A stretch of DNA of 64,000 bases from Eudromia elegans (GCA_003342815.1 PTEX01000012.1:1831961-1895960); one strand, 5' to 3'; positions 48,116 through 62,324 are shown, numbered from the stretch's first letter. Notes: a model not told the origin generated them from the letters alone. Numbers and translations: made by a program.

Positions 48116-51100
48116 AAGAAAAGAAACCCCAGTGTTCTGTGTCAGGAAAAAAAAAGTGTGATATTAATGATGTGTCCTAATAATCTAAACTTTTAATGCA
48201 TTTTATACATAAGTTTCTGGGTGTGAAAATATCCCCTTGATCTCTTAGTATCATAAACAGATGGAATGATCAAGGAGCATTGGGAAAATCTTCTGAATAT
48301 TATTAGAACAGTGTTTGGATACCTTTGCCACTCGTAGCTGCAACAATATACAAGTCATAGAATCCAATATGTGAATTTATTGCCTAGCTTTCCATTGTGT
48401 ACATTTCTGACTATGACTATGAAGACTATTAGAAATCTCCATTCTAATAAGTTCAAAACTAGTGAGAGGAAGAGAAAATCTGCACATGTATTATAAATTT
48501 GTTCTTTAAATACAATATATTTTCTTCTAGTTTGAAAACTTGCTCCTGTTAGTTTTCTTTAGATTTAAGTAGACAAAGATGAATCAATAAGGGTAAAGTT
48601 ATGTTTTCTAAGGAAGAGTAATACTTTAGCACCTTTCAGAGTTAGTAAATGCCCTTCTTATTGACTATTAGATAATCTCTCTATCCCTAAAAGTATAAGC
48701 TAACTATTCTAGCACCTTTGCAAAGGCAGGGAGTGCTTGCAGCTTCCCTTCACTTCATTGGACACCACTGATGATACTCAGCGTTTACGAGAGTGATGAA
48801 CATGGCAGTGGCAATCGTTTCAAACCAGGCATCGGGGCAGCACTAAAGCTGTGAGGAAATACCAGGTTATCCCCAGCATGCTTATGGTTGGGGTCCAACT
48901 GCTTGAGAACAGACATAAGGTGACAGAAAATTAAACAACTCCTCACCCAGTGGCATCCTCCGCTGGTGTCAGCGATGAGGGCTTTGCGCTGACTGATTTT
49001 GATAGGGCTGCAGGATTTGGCCGATGTGTTTTGTTGGTGCAAAACAGTATTTCATTCTTTCTTCTCCATTATTTCATGTGCCATGCATTATTTCTGTTTG
49101 TTTCCTTTACGTTTGGGGGGTATATTGCTACAACTGAAAGTGATGCTGTAATCATCATTATGATGCACTGGGATAGTTGTTTGCAAGAGCTGTGCAAACT
49201 GTGAGGAAAGTGATAATTATCTCACATTTCAGGAATAAAGCTGGGAAGCCTCTTTTCTGACAAGTCATAAATTTACTGAGGGCTTGATAGGAGTCAGAAT
49301 TATTATATGTTCAAGGATGGTTGTTGCCAGTAGTCTTGATGGAAAAACAAAAGATGTTTTCCTCAGGTGTTGGTTGCAGTGCCTTGTTTCAGCATTTCCA
49401 AAATTAGATCCTTACTCTTTTATTTCAAAGTATGTGGAGTTTTATACTTTAAAATTGATATTACCTTAAAAACTGTTCTTAAGGTTTTAGTAACTTGAAA
49501 ATAGAATGAAACACTTTGTCTGGGATTGAAGGTGATGTTTCAGGTTGACACAAAAAAAAGATATGTTGTTTTTATTGTATTAATTTGCAAAATTATCTGT
49601 TCACTTTAAGTTGTGACTGTATTTCCCCTTTTAAAATTTTTTTTGAGTTCTTGGATTTCTATCAGTAGCCCAGTTTTATCCTATAGTTTGTATGAAAAGT
49701 GACTCAAGAGTTTCCAAAAAATGTGTGTAATATATTTGTAAGAACATGTACAATATTTCCACATGAAAGAGATAGTCTCATCAAAATATATTATGGGAAT
49801 ACTGCGCTTTACCAAACAGCTGTTTTATGTTGGCAGTTTTATAAACATGTTCTGTGAAAGTCAGACCTGAGAGAAGATTCGTCACTGCCAACAGTTTCCT
49901 AAAGTCAGCTGCAAGCCAAGGATTTGTGATCCTGGTCTAAATCTGCATTTCTGGAAGCCAAAGGGAGGAGTGTGTTGCGGGAGGAGAGACACTGGGGATT
50001 ACTGGAGATGTAGGTCAGTACAAGGGCCTGCGGGTGGGATGTCACTGCCTTACTGCGTGGGTGCAAGTTTGGGATTTGGAGGCTGCTCAAATGAGCGCTT
50101 CCTTCTCTGCCCGTCTTGGGCTCTTGCTACATGCGACAGGGTCCTCAGAGCTTTTGGGAGTGAGGTTGGGATGGGTTGAGTGGTTTAACCTGGCTACAGT
50201 CACCAGCTGGAATCACCGGCTTTTCTTCCAGGTGTTTGATGGGGTGGACACAATTTCTGTTTAGGAAGTAGATTATCATGCACCTCAGCTGCTCATGCAA
50301 AACGCTCCTAGCCACACTGTGTTTAACAACCTCTGCACACAAAACAGTCCACATCTCCCCAGGGACCAGGCAAATGAAGCTCTTACAGTGTGGTTGAGAT
50401 CCATATTGCCATGCATTCTACTTTCTTGCTGTCCTGCATAATTTTTGTGTGTGCATGTGCATGTCAGGTGAAACATTCGGCAACTGACAGCATACAAAAA
50501 TCTAAAAATAAAACAAAAAAGTGCCCTAGCAAGCCAATTAGGCATTTACCAAATGACTGTATAGACTGTATACCAGCTCTGTGTGTTTGGGAATGCTAGC
50601 GAGTGACCTTGTGGGCAAGGCAATTTCGGTCCTTGTCCATCTCTTCATTTTGCCTGCTGCTTCATATCCCAGAGTGCCATAACAATGTTTTAAACTCCAG
50701 GTCTGCATTTCTGAACACAAGGCACTGCATGCAGGTCGTACATACTTGAGAGCTGACATAGATAGTTTATTTCTTGCAGTTAAGAAAAATAAAAGTATAG
50801 CAATTATTTTATGGTATTCCTACCAGCAGCAAAAAAAAAAACAAAAACCCACTGTCTACAGAGATAAACCTTCGGATACAGAAATAGCTCTGTGTCAAGA
50901 TTTAACGTGCAGGTTTTGGACCTATCTCTCCTGTGTATCTTTGTTGTACATGCCCGGAGTCAGGCAACTTTGGACAACTTAATTATGTTAGAAACTGAAG
51001 TGGCTGAGAAACTCCCAGAGAAGAAATGTGCAATCATTCTGCTGTAGCATCTTGTAAAGCCAAGTTTCCAAACAATTACAGCGGTTGTTTGATTTTGTAC

Positions 51101-53149
51101 TAAAAGATAAGCACGCTCCTACACACACAGTCATTTAGTGTGTTAGTGTCAACAGTTAGTCACTTCCAGGCACGGAAGAACAGTTGGCTCCTGTCTCGCC
51201 CTGCGTTTTCCCAAAGGTTGCAAGAAGAGACATTTGTCTCCTGTGTGTCCCCAACTACAGACTTCCAGACTACAAGAATTGGATAGCTCCAGATTTCCTC
51301 AAAGAAAGGAAGGGAGCTCCTTTCACGTGTGTTTGTCCTTGACTATAGCAGCGTTTCCTTGCCCAGGGGACACTCTGTTTCCAAGGGTGACTTAATAGTA
51401 TCTTGTTTCCAGAGCTGAAACCTGTTTCTTCTCTCCTTTGGCCTTGGACTCTGGCATGTTAGGGCTCCCCTTTCTTTTTTGTGGACTCGTAGCGGAGGAC
51501 ATGGGCAATTCTTTCTGTATCACTTCCCACATCTTACATGAGAACTGCACAGAGAATCATTTGTATTCCACAGCAAGGTGACGTAGCCCTGGGTCTGCCT
51601 ATAGCCTTGCAGGTTTGGCATATGTAGCACAATACGGCACTGGTTTCCATGTCGCGTTTTCACCTTCCATGAACCTGAAGGAATCACTTATTAGGCTTGT
51701 AAAGCTCCTGTAGAGTTGGCCCAGCGGCGGTGGTGCTCCGTGTTTCCTAAGGACTCGGAGCCCAATGCACCTCAGCCCCTCCCAGAGGTGACCTGCTGGG
51801 ATCATTGCGCTCCAGGAGACACAACCAGGGGCTTCTCTTCCCACTCCTCTCCTTTTTCTGCGCCTCTTGGCGCATCTCTTAACACGTTATCAGCTTCTGG
51901 CTTTACCTCGGTGCTGCTTTCCAGCCCTCATGTACTGCAGTGTAGCTGTACCTGCTGCACGGTCTTTCAGGGCTCATGCCTCTCCTTGGGATAATACTCT
52001 CTGCTCTTGAGTGTCCATTTTGGGTGCTCTGGCCATTCCTGCACTGCACCATTCTGCATCTGTGCCTCTCGTAGCTCTGCAGTTCAACAGTGATCTCCAG
52101 GTACCTTTATTGAAAACCACTTATTTTCATGGGTCCTTCCCACTGCTAATCCCAGGCACTAGCCACATGATTCCAGTTAACGTTGCTCTTTATCACTGCT
52201 TGCTGTAGTTTCTTTCGGTAGACCAAAGATTGACATGAGGCTGTAGAAGAAGCCTGCTGTGATCTTGTGGTATGACTTGTATAATACAGGGCTCTCATTT
52301 TCCTGAATTAGAGAATTAATCCTGTTTGAATTTACACATCCTGCAGAGAAATATTGGTCTTGATTTTTAAAAAAGTTCAGAAATGTTTAGGACTGACATT
52401 CTTACAAAAATATTACTGAAAATCAGCATTAAGGATCCAAAGAGCTTCTTGGCTAGCTCTTGACTCAAGCTCCTCTGGACCTGCTGACATTAAAATGCCT
52501 CTGTGTGTTAACATTGTTTAGCATCATTCTAGGCATTGTCAGATTAGAAATACCTTGTTGGCATCGTCATGCTGCACTGTTTCCTTCAGCATCATTTTGC
52601 ATTGTACTAGTGAACTATCTGACAGTACTGATTTTTTCCTAAAATACTGGGGAGACATTTCTATCGTTTTTAATTCTGCTAATAATAACTGCTTGAATCC
52701 TTTTACTTCCCATAGCAGTTCTCCGTAGCTGATAGTTTATGGTTTCTGTAGATTGAAGTCTACTTGCGCTTTCTTTCATATTGAAGAAGTGTCAGTGGCT
52801 CAAAGAGCAGTGAGAGCATTTCTAGATAGTGTGTCACCCTTTGAGTCTGTCTCGTCTCTTTCTGCCAGATTATTCATTCAAAAAAAGTTGTAATGACTCA
52901 TGTTAATACTCTAAGTATGCTTATCTTCCCACCCCAATAATTTCTGTTATCATTAACTTGAATTTGTCCATTGTGTGCATCATTCTGACACTTGGTATCC
53001 CAAGATTTCCCAGATCTCACATTTCTAGTTTTGTGGTAGACACAATTTCTGCTCCTGCCCTTAGGGATTTCAGTTAAATTTGTCCCCCAGACCTTGATTT
53101 CTCTGTGCTGGATGCTCATTTGTTCTCTCTGCTCAGTCTGTAGCTTTAT

Positions 53150-53720
53150 CATCCTGCCCGGTTGCCATCCCGATGGATGTGTTTCTCTCGGGGCAGAGCA
53201 GGAGGCCATCCAAGCCCTGCTCCTGGAACGCGCCTGGCGATGCTCCCCCACACCGAACGCCCCAGGGGGCTGCACGTCTGGTCGCTGGCGTGACTTTGGA
53301 CGCGGGGAGGCCGGAGGGCGTTTCGAGACTGCGTGGCTGTTTGGCGGGCCGCGCGCGGGCAGCAGATGTTGCGTGCGGATGTTCTTCCCAGTGATCCCTC
53401 GGCACGCTGGCACCGTTTCCGCTGCCTTTGAGCAGCGGGTCTGGCGCCAGCAGCACCACCAGCACCGAGGCCGGGCTGCCTCCTGAAGGCACTGCACGAG
53501 GCAGGCCCGACCTGCACCACCACCTCCTCTTGGATAACCCTCGTAAAGAGGGCCCGTCCTGGGCGCAGGGACGGCGGAGGGGCCGCAGGAACACGACTCG
53601 GATGCGTGGTCGTGTGCCGTGCTGGCTGGGCAGGTCACAGGCTGTGCGCCCCCCGACTAGGCAGGGATCCAGGTACTTGCAACACAGGCGAGGGACCCGG
53701 AGCTCGGTGTGAAATTAGCT
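53150..53720. other. GC/CpG-rich islet in GRIP1 intron 1
   Basis: About 0.55 kb of high GC and CpG content. Long open frames on both strands overlap here, including about 246 codons on - and 130 on +. Their mutual overlap and low-complexity composition point to stop depletion rather than genes. An alternative promoter is possible. Confidence 0.45.
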
Positions 53721-55313
53721 GTGTCTGTCCATGGGCACCTTGTTTCCTCTTTGAACTGAAACTGTCTTTCCTCAGCAGTCCCTGCGTAGCCGGGAGCAGT
53801 GACCCCAGCGCTTGGTGCATCGGGCCAGAAGCTCCAAGGGATTTGGTGGCAATTCTGGGGTTTTTTTTTGCTTCAAAGAAGGCAATGTGAATGAATGCCT
53901 AACATTTCTTAAAAATATATATGCATATATGCATTTTGCATAAGAGGAAGCCTTTGTATCATCCCTTGCCTGCTCTATTCTGTAGTGCTGCTTCCTTGCT
54001 TCAGTGCGAAGACGTGGTGCGGATGGCAAGTGCTGGGGAGAGCCCTTGGGAGCAGGGATTGCTGTGAGTCCCAGGAGCGAGGCTGAGGAGCGTCCATGTT
54101 CCAACAGCAAGGGCAGCGCCGGGTGCCTCTGAGCCCTGCGCTTAGGGGGACGAAGGGGACCTGCAAAAGCTGCTGCTTGAAACCTTACAGCATGAGAGAA
54201 GTGTGAACGTGTAGATCCAGTGCTCGGGGGAGAGCTCCCTGAGGGCCTGCTGGGATCACTGCGTGGAGAAAGGAGCAAAAGGAGAAGTAAAAAGCAGGGA
54301 ACAATCATCTCTAACAGTGTGAATAGCCATAGGCTCTCTGCTTGTTTTTTTATTATTATTATGATTCCAGCTAAACCTCAGACTGCTTTTTCAATTAACC
54401 ATGGAAGCATTTGGTTGTACCCCACAGTCACAGCAAATGGAAGCTTTAATCTTAATAGCTTTGTAGAAAAGCCGATAGAGAAATTAGCAGATTGACTCTG
54501 ATGCCACAAGTCATCTTCCAGCAGCCTCCGTTCCGCATTTTCGTCTAGGACAAGGAGGACAGAGCTCAGTCGTGAATGTTTTGAGAAGTGCTTCACGCTT
54601 CACACCTGAAAACACTCAAATTGCATCTCTCCTCTTTTTCCTACGCCTGAAATTCTTGGTCCCCAGTTCTTCTGCAGAACAGCGCGATGCGGCTGCTTCT
54701 CCCAAGGTCAGGGCTCCCTGCATGGCACCAAGCGCAGCGCTCGCCGTGCCACTCGTGGCCTCCCCCGGCAGGGCCCTGGGGCTGCAGAGCTGAGGCCCGT
54801 CAGCGTTTGGGTGTTGTGAGAAAGCTCCATCTCTTTTTTTTTTTTTTTCTCACAAAACTACTTGATGAACGGGAGAGCTGCACTGAAACACCAAGACAGA
54901 ATCAGGGCAGTCTCCCTGCTCCGTGCTCTCCTTCCTGGGAAGGGAGGCATACCTGCATGCCAAAGATGAGGGCAGGGATGAGGAGTGTGTTTGAGGAGAC
55001 TGGAAGGAGGTCAGAGATACGGTTCTCTCTGGTAGCTTTAACAGGCAAGTTTTAAAAATACTGCCTTTTCCCCAAACATTCTTTGTGATGGATATCACCT
55101 GCCCTCATAGTCTCATATTGTCCCTGCTGCAATTTTTTAGTGAATGTTCCAGGTATCTGTAATAGTGAATCTGCCCACTGCAGAGGCTGGGGAGGGTAAT
55201 GTCACCTGTCACTGGGCAAAAAAACGATGTCTCTGTTTAGTGCTTGCAGTTCTAGTCCCAATAAGTCATACACTCAATTTCTTGCCTGGGCTTAGGTAGC
55301 TGCACACATTCTT

Positions 55314-55364
55314 AAAAAAAAAAAAACAAAAAAAACCCAAAAAACCCAAACAACTTAAAAAAAA
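55314..55364 (+). repeat. A-rich tract with CCC interruptions
   Basis: Runs of A are broken by C and CCC. It could be the tail of an unrecognisable retroposon or simple-sequence expansion. Nothing recognisable precedes it. Confidence 0.85.
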
Positions 55365-58300
55365 TGAAGATATGTTTTATTCTGCGCAAAATCTTCTTTC
55401 TTGTTGTGGTTTGAGATCTCTGTCCTTATTTCAAAGCCCTTCTGGAAGGAAGCGTGTTAAGTGGCTGCAGGATCTTTGCAGGATCTTCACTCTGACTCTT
55501 CCCAGCAGCTGCATCTGACAGCAGGAAAATGTCCTGGAACGAGGAGAGTCAAAGCAGCACCGGTACTGTTAAGAATGTAGATTAGTCTTTGTCATTTATC
55601 AGCTCTCAAATTCATGGTTTTCTTCACTTAGGGTGAAGAAGTGAAACCGCCACCACCACCATAGTGGGATTTGTCTGTAGCTCCCTGTCTCTGCACATGT
55701 ACATGTGTGGATTGCAGTTTTTTGTCTTTCAGGACTTTGATGTGCTTAAATATCAGTCTATCTTAAGTATCATTTTAACCTTCCAAGAGAAGGGATGATA
55801 GCCCACACATGTGGGCATATCCAACTAGTCTGATCATCCTTGTTGTGCTGGATGGTCAGTCATGGCCTCTCTACAACACGGTGCTATTAACGTCAATTTG
55901 GTATTGTCTTGTTCCGAAAATTTGTAGTTAACAAATCATTGGTTTTATGATTTTTTTTGAGAATAAATGATGCAGAATTCTGTCCAAAATCGACTAAAAT
56001 GATGAATGCGCAACTTTCAGAACCCACTTTGGTGTTTGTAACTAGATATTGCCTGCTTTCACCCTTGCACACAGCCCTGCTCACTGCAATTTGTTGGTGC
56101 ATTCAACGGGAGCTGACTACAGGAGAACCTCTTTTGTGCTAGGTGTGTGTAGGAGTTTAGTAATAAGTTCCCAGGCTTTAGAAATTTGATAAGAAATGAG
56201 TTTGTGTTTATTTTAATATATTATATATATAGTTTATATATTTTTGTCATCTTGAAATACTATTCATAGATATTCATAGTGAGTGCATCTTGATTTTCAC
56301 AATTCACAAACACAGTGAAAAGCTATCCGTATGCCTAAATACCACCCCAACCAGAGAATGCTGTCCCACTTCAGGAAAGCAGCCCCAAAAGGGACATCAT
56401 TCAACCCATGTTTAAAGAATCCTTAAGATCTTTTGTCTTTTACTGGGCTTTAGTATGCACAACTGGCCCCTTAAATTGATATGCTGTGCAGAGCAGAGTC
56501 TTAAAAGAACAAATGTTACTTTTACTAAAGTTACAGTGTCAAATCTGACTACTTTAGACATTATCCTAGCAATGTCAATGGACTGAGTAATCCCTTTGTG
56601 CTTTATTTACTTGTTTTAACTTCTAATTTACTTTGAATAAATCTATTGCTAAATGATAATGAGAGTGTTTTATTCTTCATCACCATTTTTATTGACAAGA
56701 GCATAAAATAACTTACATTATTTGCATGTATATGGATCTTGACACGAACTCGAGGAATAGACATTGTTTGATCTTGTAGTCATTTCTTTCAATTTTTAAT
56801 TAACTTTTTACATGCAAATCTCAATAGACTTTTACTTTATTCTAGGACCAGTGGGAACAATCATGAGGCTAATCTGGTGCCTGAAAAAAAAAATTAGAGT
56901 TAGAAATGAAAAACTGTACAGAATAGCAGTGGCTAAAGCAGTAATCCGCATGCCAAGACTTTATATTGACTTCCTTTTGTCTTTGACACTTTGCTATTTT
57001 ATGCCATCCATATAATGCTAGTTCTAATCGTTGTTACATGTACTTCTCAGAAGTTCCTGCGAGTTGGAAAAAGTGTTAAAAGTTTGGTTCCCTATTTTAT
57101 GTCCTCCCTCTGCGTGTTTGGGCTGGTTATTACAGTGGGGCAACGTGCAGCTCTTAGCAGCTCCCTGCCCCTTCGCGTCTCGTGTGGGACACGTTAGCCC
57201 AGCAGCGCCAGACGCAGCTCGGGGAGGCTCTGGAGCAAGTCTGCTCCCATCTGCTGGGATCCTGGTGCCCCGGCGTCCTCTTGGCCAACTGGCCTGTCCA
57301 GTGTTCTCAGTACCAGCTTGTGTTCAGGCTGAGGGCTTGTGACGTCTGTCTGCTTTCAGATCGGGTTGCTTCCATTCATGGGTAGGTCTTATTGTAATTA
57401 GCAATTACACTAATGTGATGCAGGGGAGTGTGGACCCAAGCAAGCAGGCAGAATCAATGCTGTTCTGCAACATACAGAAAAGCCCAGCTCTGCTAACATC
57501 CTGTGTCAGACCCTGCATCAACCCAACTCAGAGGAGCTGCTTTAACAGAGCTGGTCAGTGGAAACGTTTTGAGGGAAGAAGCAGCATTCATAAGAGCAAC
57601 TGGGAGATGGCACGGTTCAAATCATGCCCAGCCCATACCAGCAGCTCAGCTGCCCTACAGCTTCCTCAAAGACAACTCTGCTCCGGTTTATACTCTGCAC
57701 AGAAATGTCAGGTGGATGGAAAGTTTGAACACCCATAAACCTCGTAGACAAGAATGAACTTATTATTATTTATTATCTTGAGACAGTAAGAGAGGAATAG
57801 CGATGGAATTTTTGTAGAGTACAGGAGACAAGAGCAGGAGGAAATGTTAGCAAATGTTTTATGGGCCTGGCAAAGAATAATTTAAGCAGGTCCTATATTA
57901 TTTATAGTGAAAGGTAGTTGTTTCTGGTGGAAGATTTTGCTGGTATGCTTGAAGGTGACTGATGGGAACCCAGGTTATTTTTTGAGATAAATCTGCCTAG
58001 TCCTTCACCTTGAAGTGAGCATCTCCCTTCCTTGTTGAACAAGGCTTTCAGACTCTACAGTCAGGTCTTATTGGGCCAGAAAATAGACTTCATTAACTCC
58101 TTTGCAGACAAGATTCCAAATCGGTTGAGCCAAATAGAATAGGAAAAAAAAAAAAAGACGAAAAAGAATCTTCTTTACTTGCAGCAGGGATCCTTTCTGC
58201 CAGCCCTGGCTTCAGACTAGCACTAGCCCCACGCGCTTCGCCCTGCCCTGTTAACTCCTCGGCCAAAATCCCGTGCGTCCTCCCTGCATGGGGAGACCGG

Positions 58301-58390
58301 GGCAGCACGAGGGGTTGCTCGGAGAGGGTGGAAGCGGCGCTCGGGCAGCCCAGCAGCTTCAGCCCGCTTGTGTTTCGCTGCCCAGCAGGG

Positions 58391-58440
58391 CTGCACACAG
58401 GAATCCACAGGAATTCTGCACACAGGAATCCACAGGAATT
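58391..58440 (+). repeat. Perfect tandem duplication of a 25-base unit
   Basis: 58391-58415 and 58416-58440 are identical, each starting CTGCACACAGGAATCC and ending CAGGAATT. The absence of differences suggests a recent event. Each unit also contains a shorter internal repeat (CACAGGAAT twice). Confidence 0.97.
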
Positions 58441-61400
58441 CTCCACGCTCAGATTGCAGTTCCGAACAAAGTGCTGGTTTTCCTTTGTGACCTTCCAAGA
58501 GGTGTCAGGCTGTAGTCTGTGATCTTTCAAGGTTCGATAGACAAGAGGTTAAAAAGCCACTGCTTTTAACCAATAATTCCTGAGTGCCTCCATGGCTCAG
58601 CTGGCTGTTCTGGTGGCCTTGATGGGAGTGTTTAGCTCTTGGAATCTGCAGTAAAGTACCCGTTTCATGCAACACAGAAATCACAAGGTAAAATCATTGG
58701 AATCTTTTAAAAATACCAGTAATTGTTGAAATGCCTTAAACACCTAACTTCCACTGTCACCTACCAGGCATCTTGCCCTGCTTATTAATATAGATCCTGT
58801 CATCCATCATTTTTTTGCTGATTTGGTCAATAACATTCCAGCTGTGCCTGCAGCTGGATTTTCTGGATAGCAGGAGTGGTAGCGCTGACTATATGAGTGC
58901 TGCTTGCTATGGTTTATAAAATGTCACATTCCTCTAGGTCCCAAAGCTGCAGCAAGAAGCACTTTGCTCTTTTATGGCTTAGGAATTACAGCTTTAGTAT
59001 TTGCTCTCATTTCTAGATTTTTTTTTATGTTTCTCTTTTCCTTTCTAATGCCAGATTACATTAATTTGTATTAGATTCTGCACCAGACTGTCTTTTAGAG
59101 ACTCCAGATAGTGAAGAATGTAACTTCTTTATGAAATAATGGCCTTTTTGGTTTAGTGCCTTTTTGTTTTTCAGATGTATTGCATGGGCTGCCTTATATG
59201 CACATGTTAACATATCTGGGACTTGTTTGGGTCCCAAGTCTCATATGCTGATCTTATCAACTGCCTGGTTTACATTAAGGCAGCTAAAACCTTCATTGAT
59301 TCCCTCAGTCCCTCATTATAAAAATGTGGATAGAGCACAGACTGTCTTTGATAGAATGATCCCTACTCTGACATTCATCATGTTATTGGTCTACCAAAAC
59401 CTGTGCTTGTTTGACCTTCAAAATGTGGCAGGTCCTGTCAGTTTGAGATTTTACCTTAAATGCTGTGGAATCCTTTATCTGATACTGTGTCAAACTGTGT
59501 TTGAGTTATTTTTAATGCAAGAGGTTTGCCATTACATGCAGCTGTTTTCTGCTGGCTGTTTTGAAATTATTCTACAAATTGAATAAGCTTGTCATTAGAA
59601 TTAGTACACAAAATATCATGATGGATCTGGAAGTGTTTATAATAGAACAATAATATAGAGAAAGATTTAATAATTACCTCACTGTTACCTCAGTGTTTGG
59701 ATGGAAAGAGTAAGTAGAGTTTTCATACAAAGAAATAAAACAATCCATGTTTGTTTTTGTTTGCTCATTTTTCTCCTGGCAGTTCTCGTAGGCCACACGT
59801 CTTCGGTTCTAGGAACTCCAGAGCCACAGAGATTGTGGATGCCTATAGGAGAAACGTCAGTTCTGTTGAAAAAGCTTGGAGGATTTGTAAAGAGCATTTG
59901 GCAAATTAAAAGGTTTGCCCTAAGGAACAGGATGCACAGACAGGTGCTATCTGGAACACTGAAAAATACCTAGGCTCTTTATATAAAGCTTAAGTAAAAC
60001 AAATAAGCATATACATTATTTTGTTAAATTTAAATCCCTTTTATTGATATGCCTAGCTCCTAGCCCTGAAATTGCACAAGCCTTTATTTCAAGGAGTGCT
60101 GTTCTACAGCACTGTGTTCAGAATCCTTGCAGCTCTCAAGTGCAGTGCAGTTTTGCTGACAACCAGCTTGTTCAACCTTATTGACACAGTCCTTGTGGAT
60201 ATGTAGAGCAGGGTCTTCCAAAGTAGGGGCTGAAAGTAGGGGAGTATTTCACAAGGGCACGAGGGAGGCGATGGGTTTATAGTCTCACTCCTGGTGGAAT
60301 GGCCCTCTAAAAGAGCCGTGTTTTCACTAACCCTGAGCCAGGCCACCTTGGACTAAGATGTGTCATTTAAACTATATATAAAGTGGGACAATCCCACCAG
60401 TGTGCCGGCGTACACAGGCTGGTAGTGGGTAACGTTAATAGCTCCTAGTGGCTCTCTCAGAATTATTGTATTTATCAAATAAGCCTTGCTAGAGAGGATA
60501 GGTATAGTGTTATATAATTATACAACACATTACTAACATGCAGAAATACGCTTTACTCTTAACGTTGTCCACACCAGATTTATACTTGTAAAAATTTTTG
60601 GTTTAGAGAGCATAATTTCACTCCACATCAAAAGGCTGCAGCAGTATGAGGTCAGTGTGTAGATCGTACTTCAGAGACCAGATCAGCCCCTGTGTGTAGT
60701 GAGTTTACATCCAATGGGAAAAACTGGCAGGATCCGAGCCTAAAATAGTCAGCAGAATAACCTGTGTATTTTCCAGGAGAACAAACAGTATGTGAAAGAG
60801 GTTTTCCATAAAATCTTCTCAAAAGGAAAAGAATGTTATTGCAAGTAATAGAATGACAGCTAAAGCACAGAAAGAAAATGGTAGGCTGACTGAAGGAAAT
60901 ATTTTCCAGCTGTGAGATCTGATGCCGCCTGTGGAGCCATCTCCAAAGGAAAGCAATGGAGATCTCATCAGGAGAAACATTTACAGGCCCCAGTAAGCTG
61001 AAAAATACATGCTATAATTTACTGCAAATAGCATTAGTACCTCACTGGAATGGAAGCAGGTTAAATAACCTAATAAAAAAATTACCATTTCTCACTTCTT
61101 GTCTTTGAAAAGTAGTGCCGTGACTTTGCTTCAAGCTTATGACTTTGCTTATTCCTGTTTGTTTTTTTTTTTTTTTCAAACTCTGATTTTCCTTAAAGTT
61201 TCCTTAAACTTACATTTTCTGCAACTTGAGCAGCAGTGCGAGGGCCCCGAGAGCCTCGGGCTTGCCCTCTGCCCCGCGCCCAGCTAGCTCCTGCTTCCCT
61301 GGGCACCCGCTGGGAAGCGAGCGGTTGACGCCCTTGTCCCCCCAGGGCTCTGTCGCCTGTGATGGCAACAGCCCAAGCACAGGTTCTTGTTCTCTTTCGG

Positions 61401-61559
61401 TCACTGTCGTTGCAGGTAGGGGCTGGTAGGTGCCTTCCTCTTGAGCACTCCTGAAAGATCCTCATCTGTACATATATGTGGAGAGAGGGGGTTATATGAG
61501 TTGGGTTTTTTTCCCCTCAAGGGAAAATATCATAATGTTTTAAAAAAATCCAACCGCAG

Positions 61560-61900
61560 TTTCCACCACTGCTGCTGCTTCGGAAGCTTCAGGCAGTCGC
61601 TCAGCAGGGAAGAGCTCTGCCGGGCCTGTGCTAAGGACACGTGACGTGGGGTGCAGGAGAGCCCCGTTACCCCCGCGAGCGCAGCGCAGGATACGCACGG
61701 CTCGGGTGAGCGGAACGCGTGGCGCTCCGCTTGCGTCTGAACGGCAGCTCCCAGCACGTGTCCTCTGCTGCTAGTGCAGAGCCAAGTGCTGCCCACCGGG
61801 GAGAGGTGACAGCGGGCAGCCACGGCCGGCAGCCACGGGGTCACTCGGCTTGGGAGCCCTCACCGTGCCCTGGCCCTTCCACCTGCGGCTGTGTTCCCAG
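61560..61900. other. CpG-rich islet in GRIP1 intron 1
   Basis: Elevated GC and CpG, densest at about 61640-61740. A smaller GC-rich patch lies at 61220-61340. Frames on both strands are not recognised. Confidence 0.35.
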
Positions 61901-62191
61901 CCCAGCAAAATCCCAGATGGAGGGGCTGAGGTGAGGGCAGGCAACCAAAGGTATTATAAAGATCACTGAGATGTTTAAAAATAAGTATCTGCTCACACAG
62001 TGTGGCATTCACTCCTCTCCCTTGTCTGTGGCAAGGAGCCCAGACTCTTGCAATCACTTGCCAGGGAGGAGAGGATGCCCCACGCCGCAATGACCTCTGC
62101 CTGGCCTCGCCTCTGTGTCATGTCCTGTAGGGCTGTGGGGGCTGGTGGCCACAGCCGGCTGGATGGTGTCTGAACAGCCAGGATCCTTCTT

Positions 62192-62324
62192 CTCCTTGGT
62201 GTTCCTCATCTCCTTCCCTTTGGTGCTCCTCATCTCCTTCTCCTTGGTGTTCTTCCTCTCTTCTCAGTGTTCCTCATTTCCTTCTCTTTGGCGTTCTTCA
62301 TCTCCTTCTCCTTGATGCTCCTCT
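62192..62324 (+). repeat. Minisatellite with a 24-base pyrimidine-rich unit
   Basis: Successive units begin at 62192, 62216, 62240, 62264, 62284 and 62308. The unit resembles CTCCTTGGTGTTCCTCATCT plus CCTT. The fourth copy is four bases short and the last is partial. Copies differ at a few sites, so the array is not brand new. The 24-base length keeps a reading frame open and gives a repeated hydrophobic octapeptide, but there is no sign of a gene. Confidence 0.9.

Noticed and set aside
52898..53638. Longest open frame of the window (about 246 codons, - strand)
   Set aside because: It overlaps other long frames on both strands inside a CpG-rich islet and is low-complexity with no motif. Stop depletion by GC content explains it.
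57550..57640. tRNA-like B box (GGTTCAAATCA near 57613) with a weak A-box-like upstream sequence
   Set aside because: No cloverleaf can be drawn, and the spacing and acceptor stem do not fit a tRNA or tRNA-derived SINE.
58391..58440. Direct repeats considered as a CRISPR array
   Set aside because: Two adjacent copies without spacers in a vertebrate genome; a simple tandem duplication.
59701..59973. 90-codon frame with an acceptor-like site (CTCCTGGCAG) in the middle
   Set aside because: No recognisable protein, no matching donor with a continuing frame, and composition like the chance frames.
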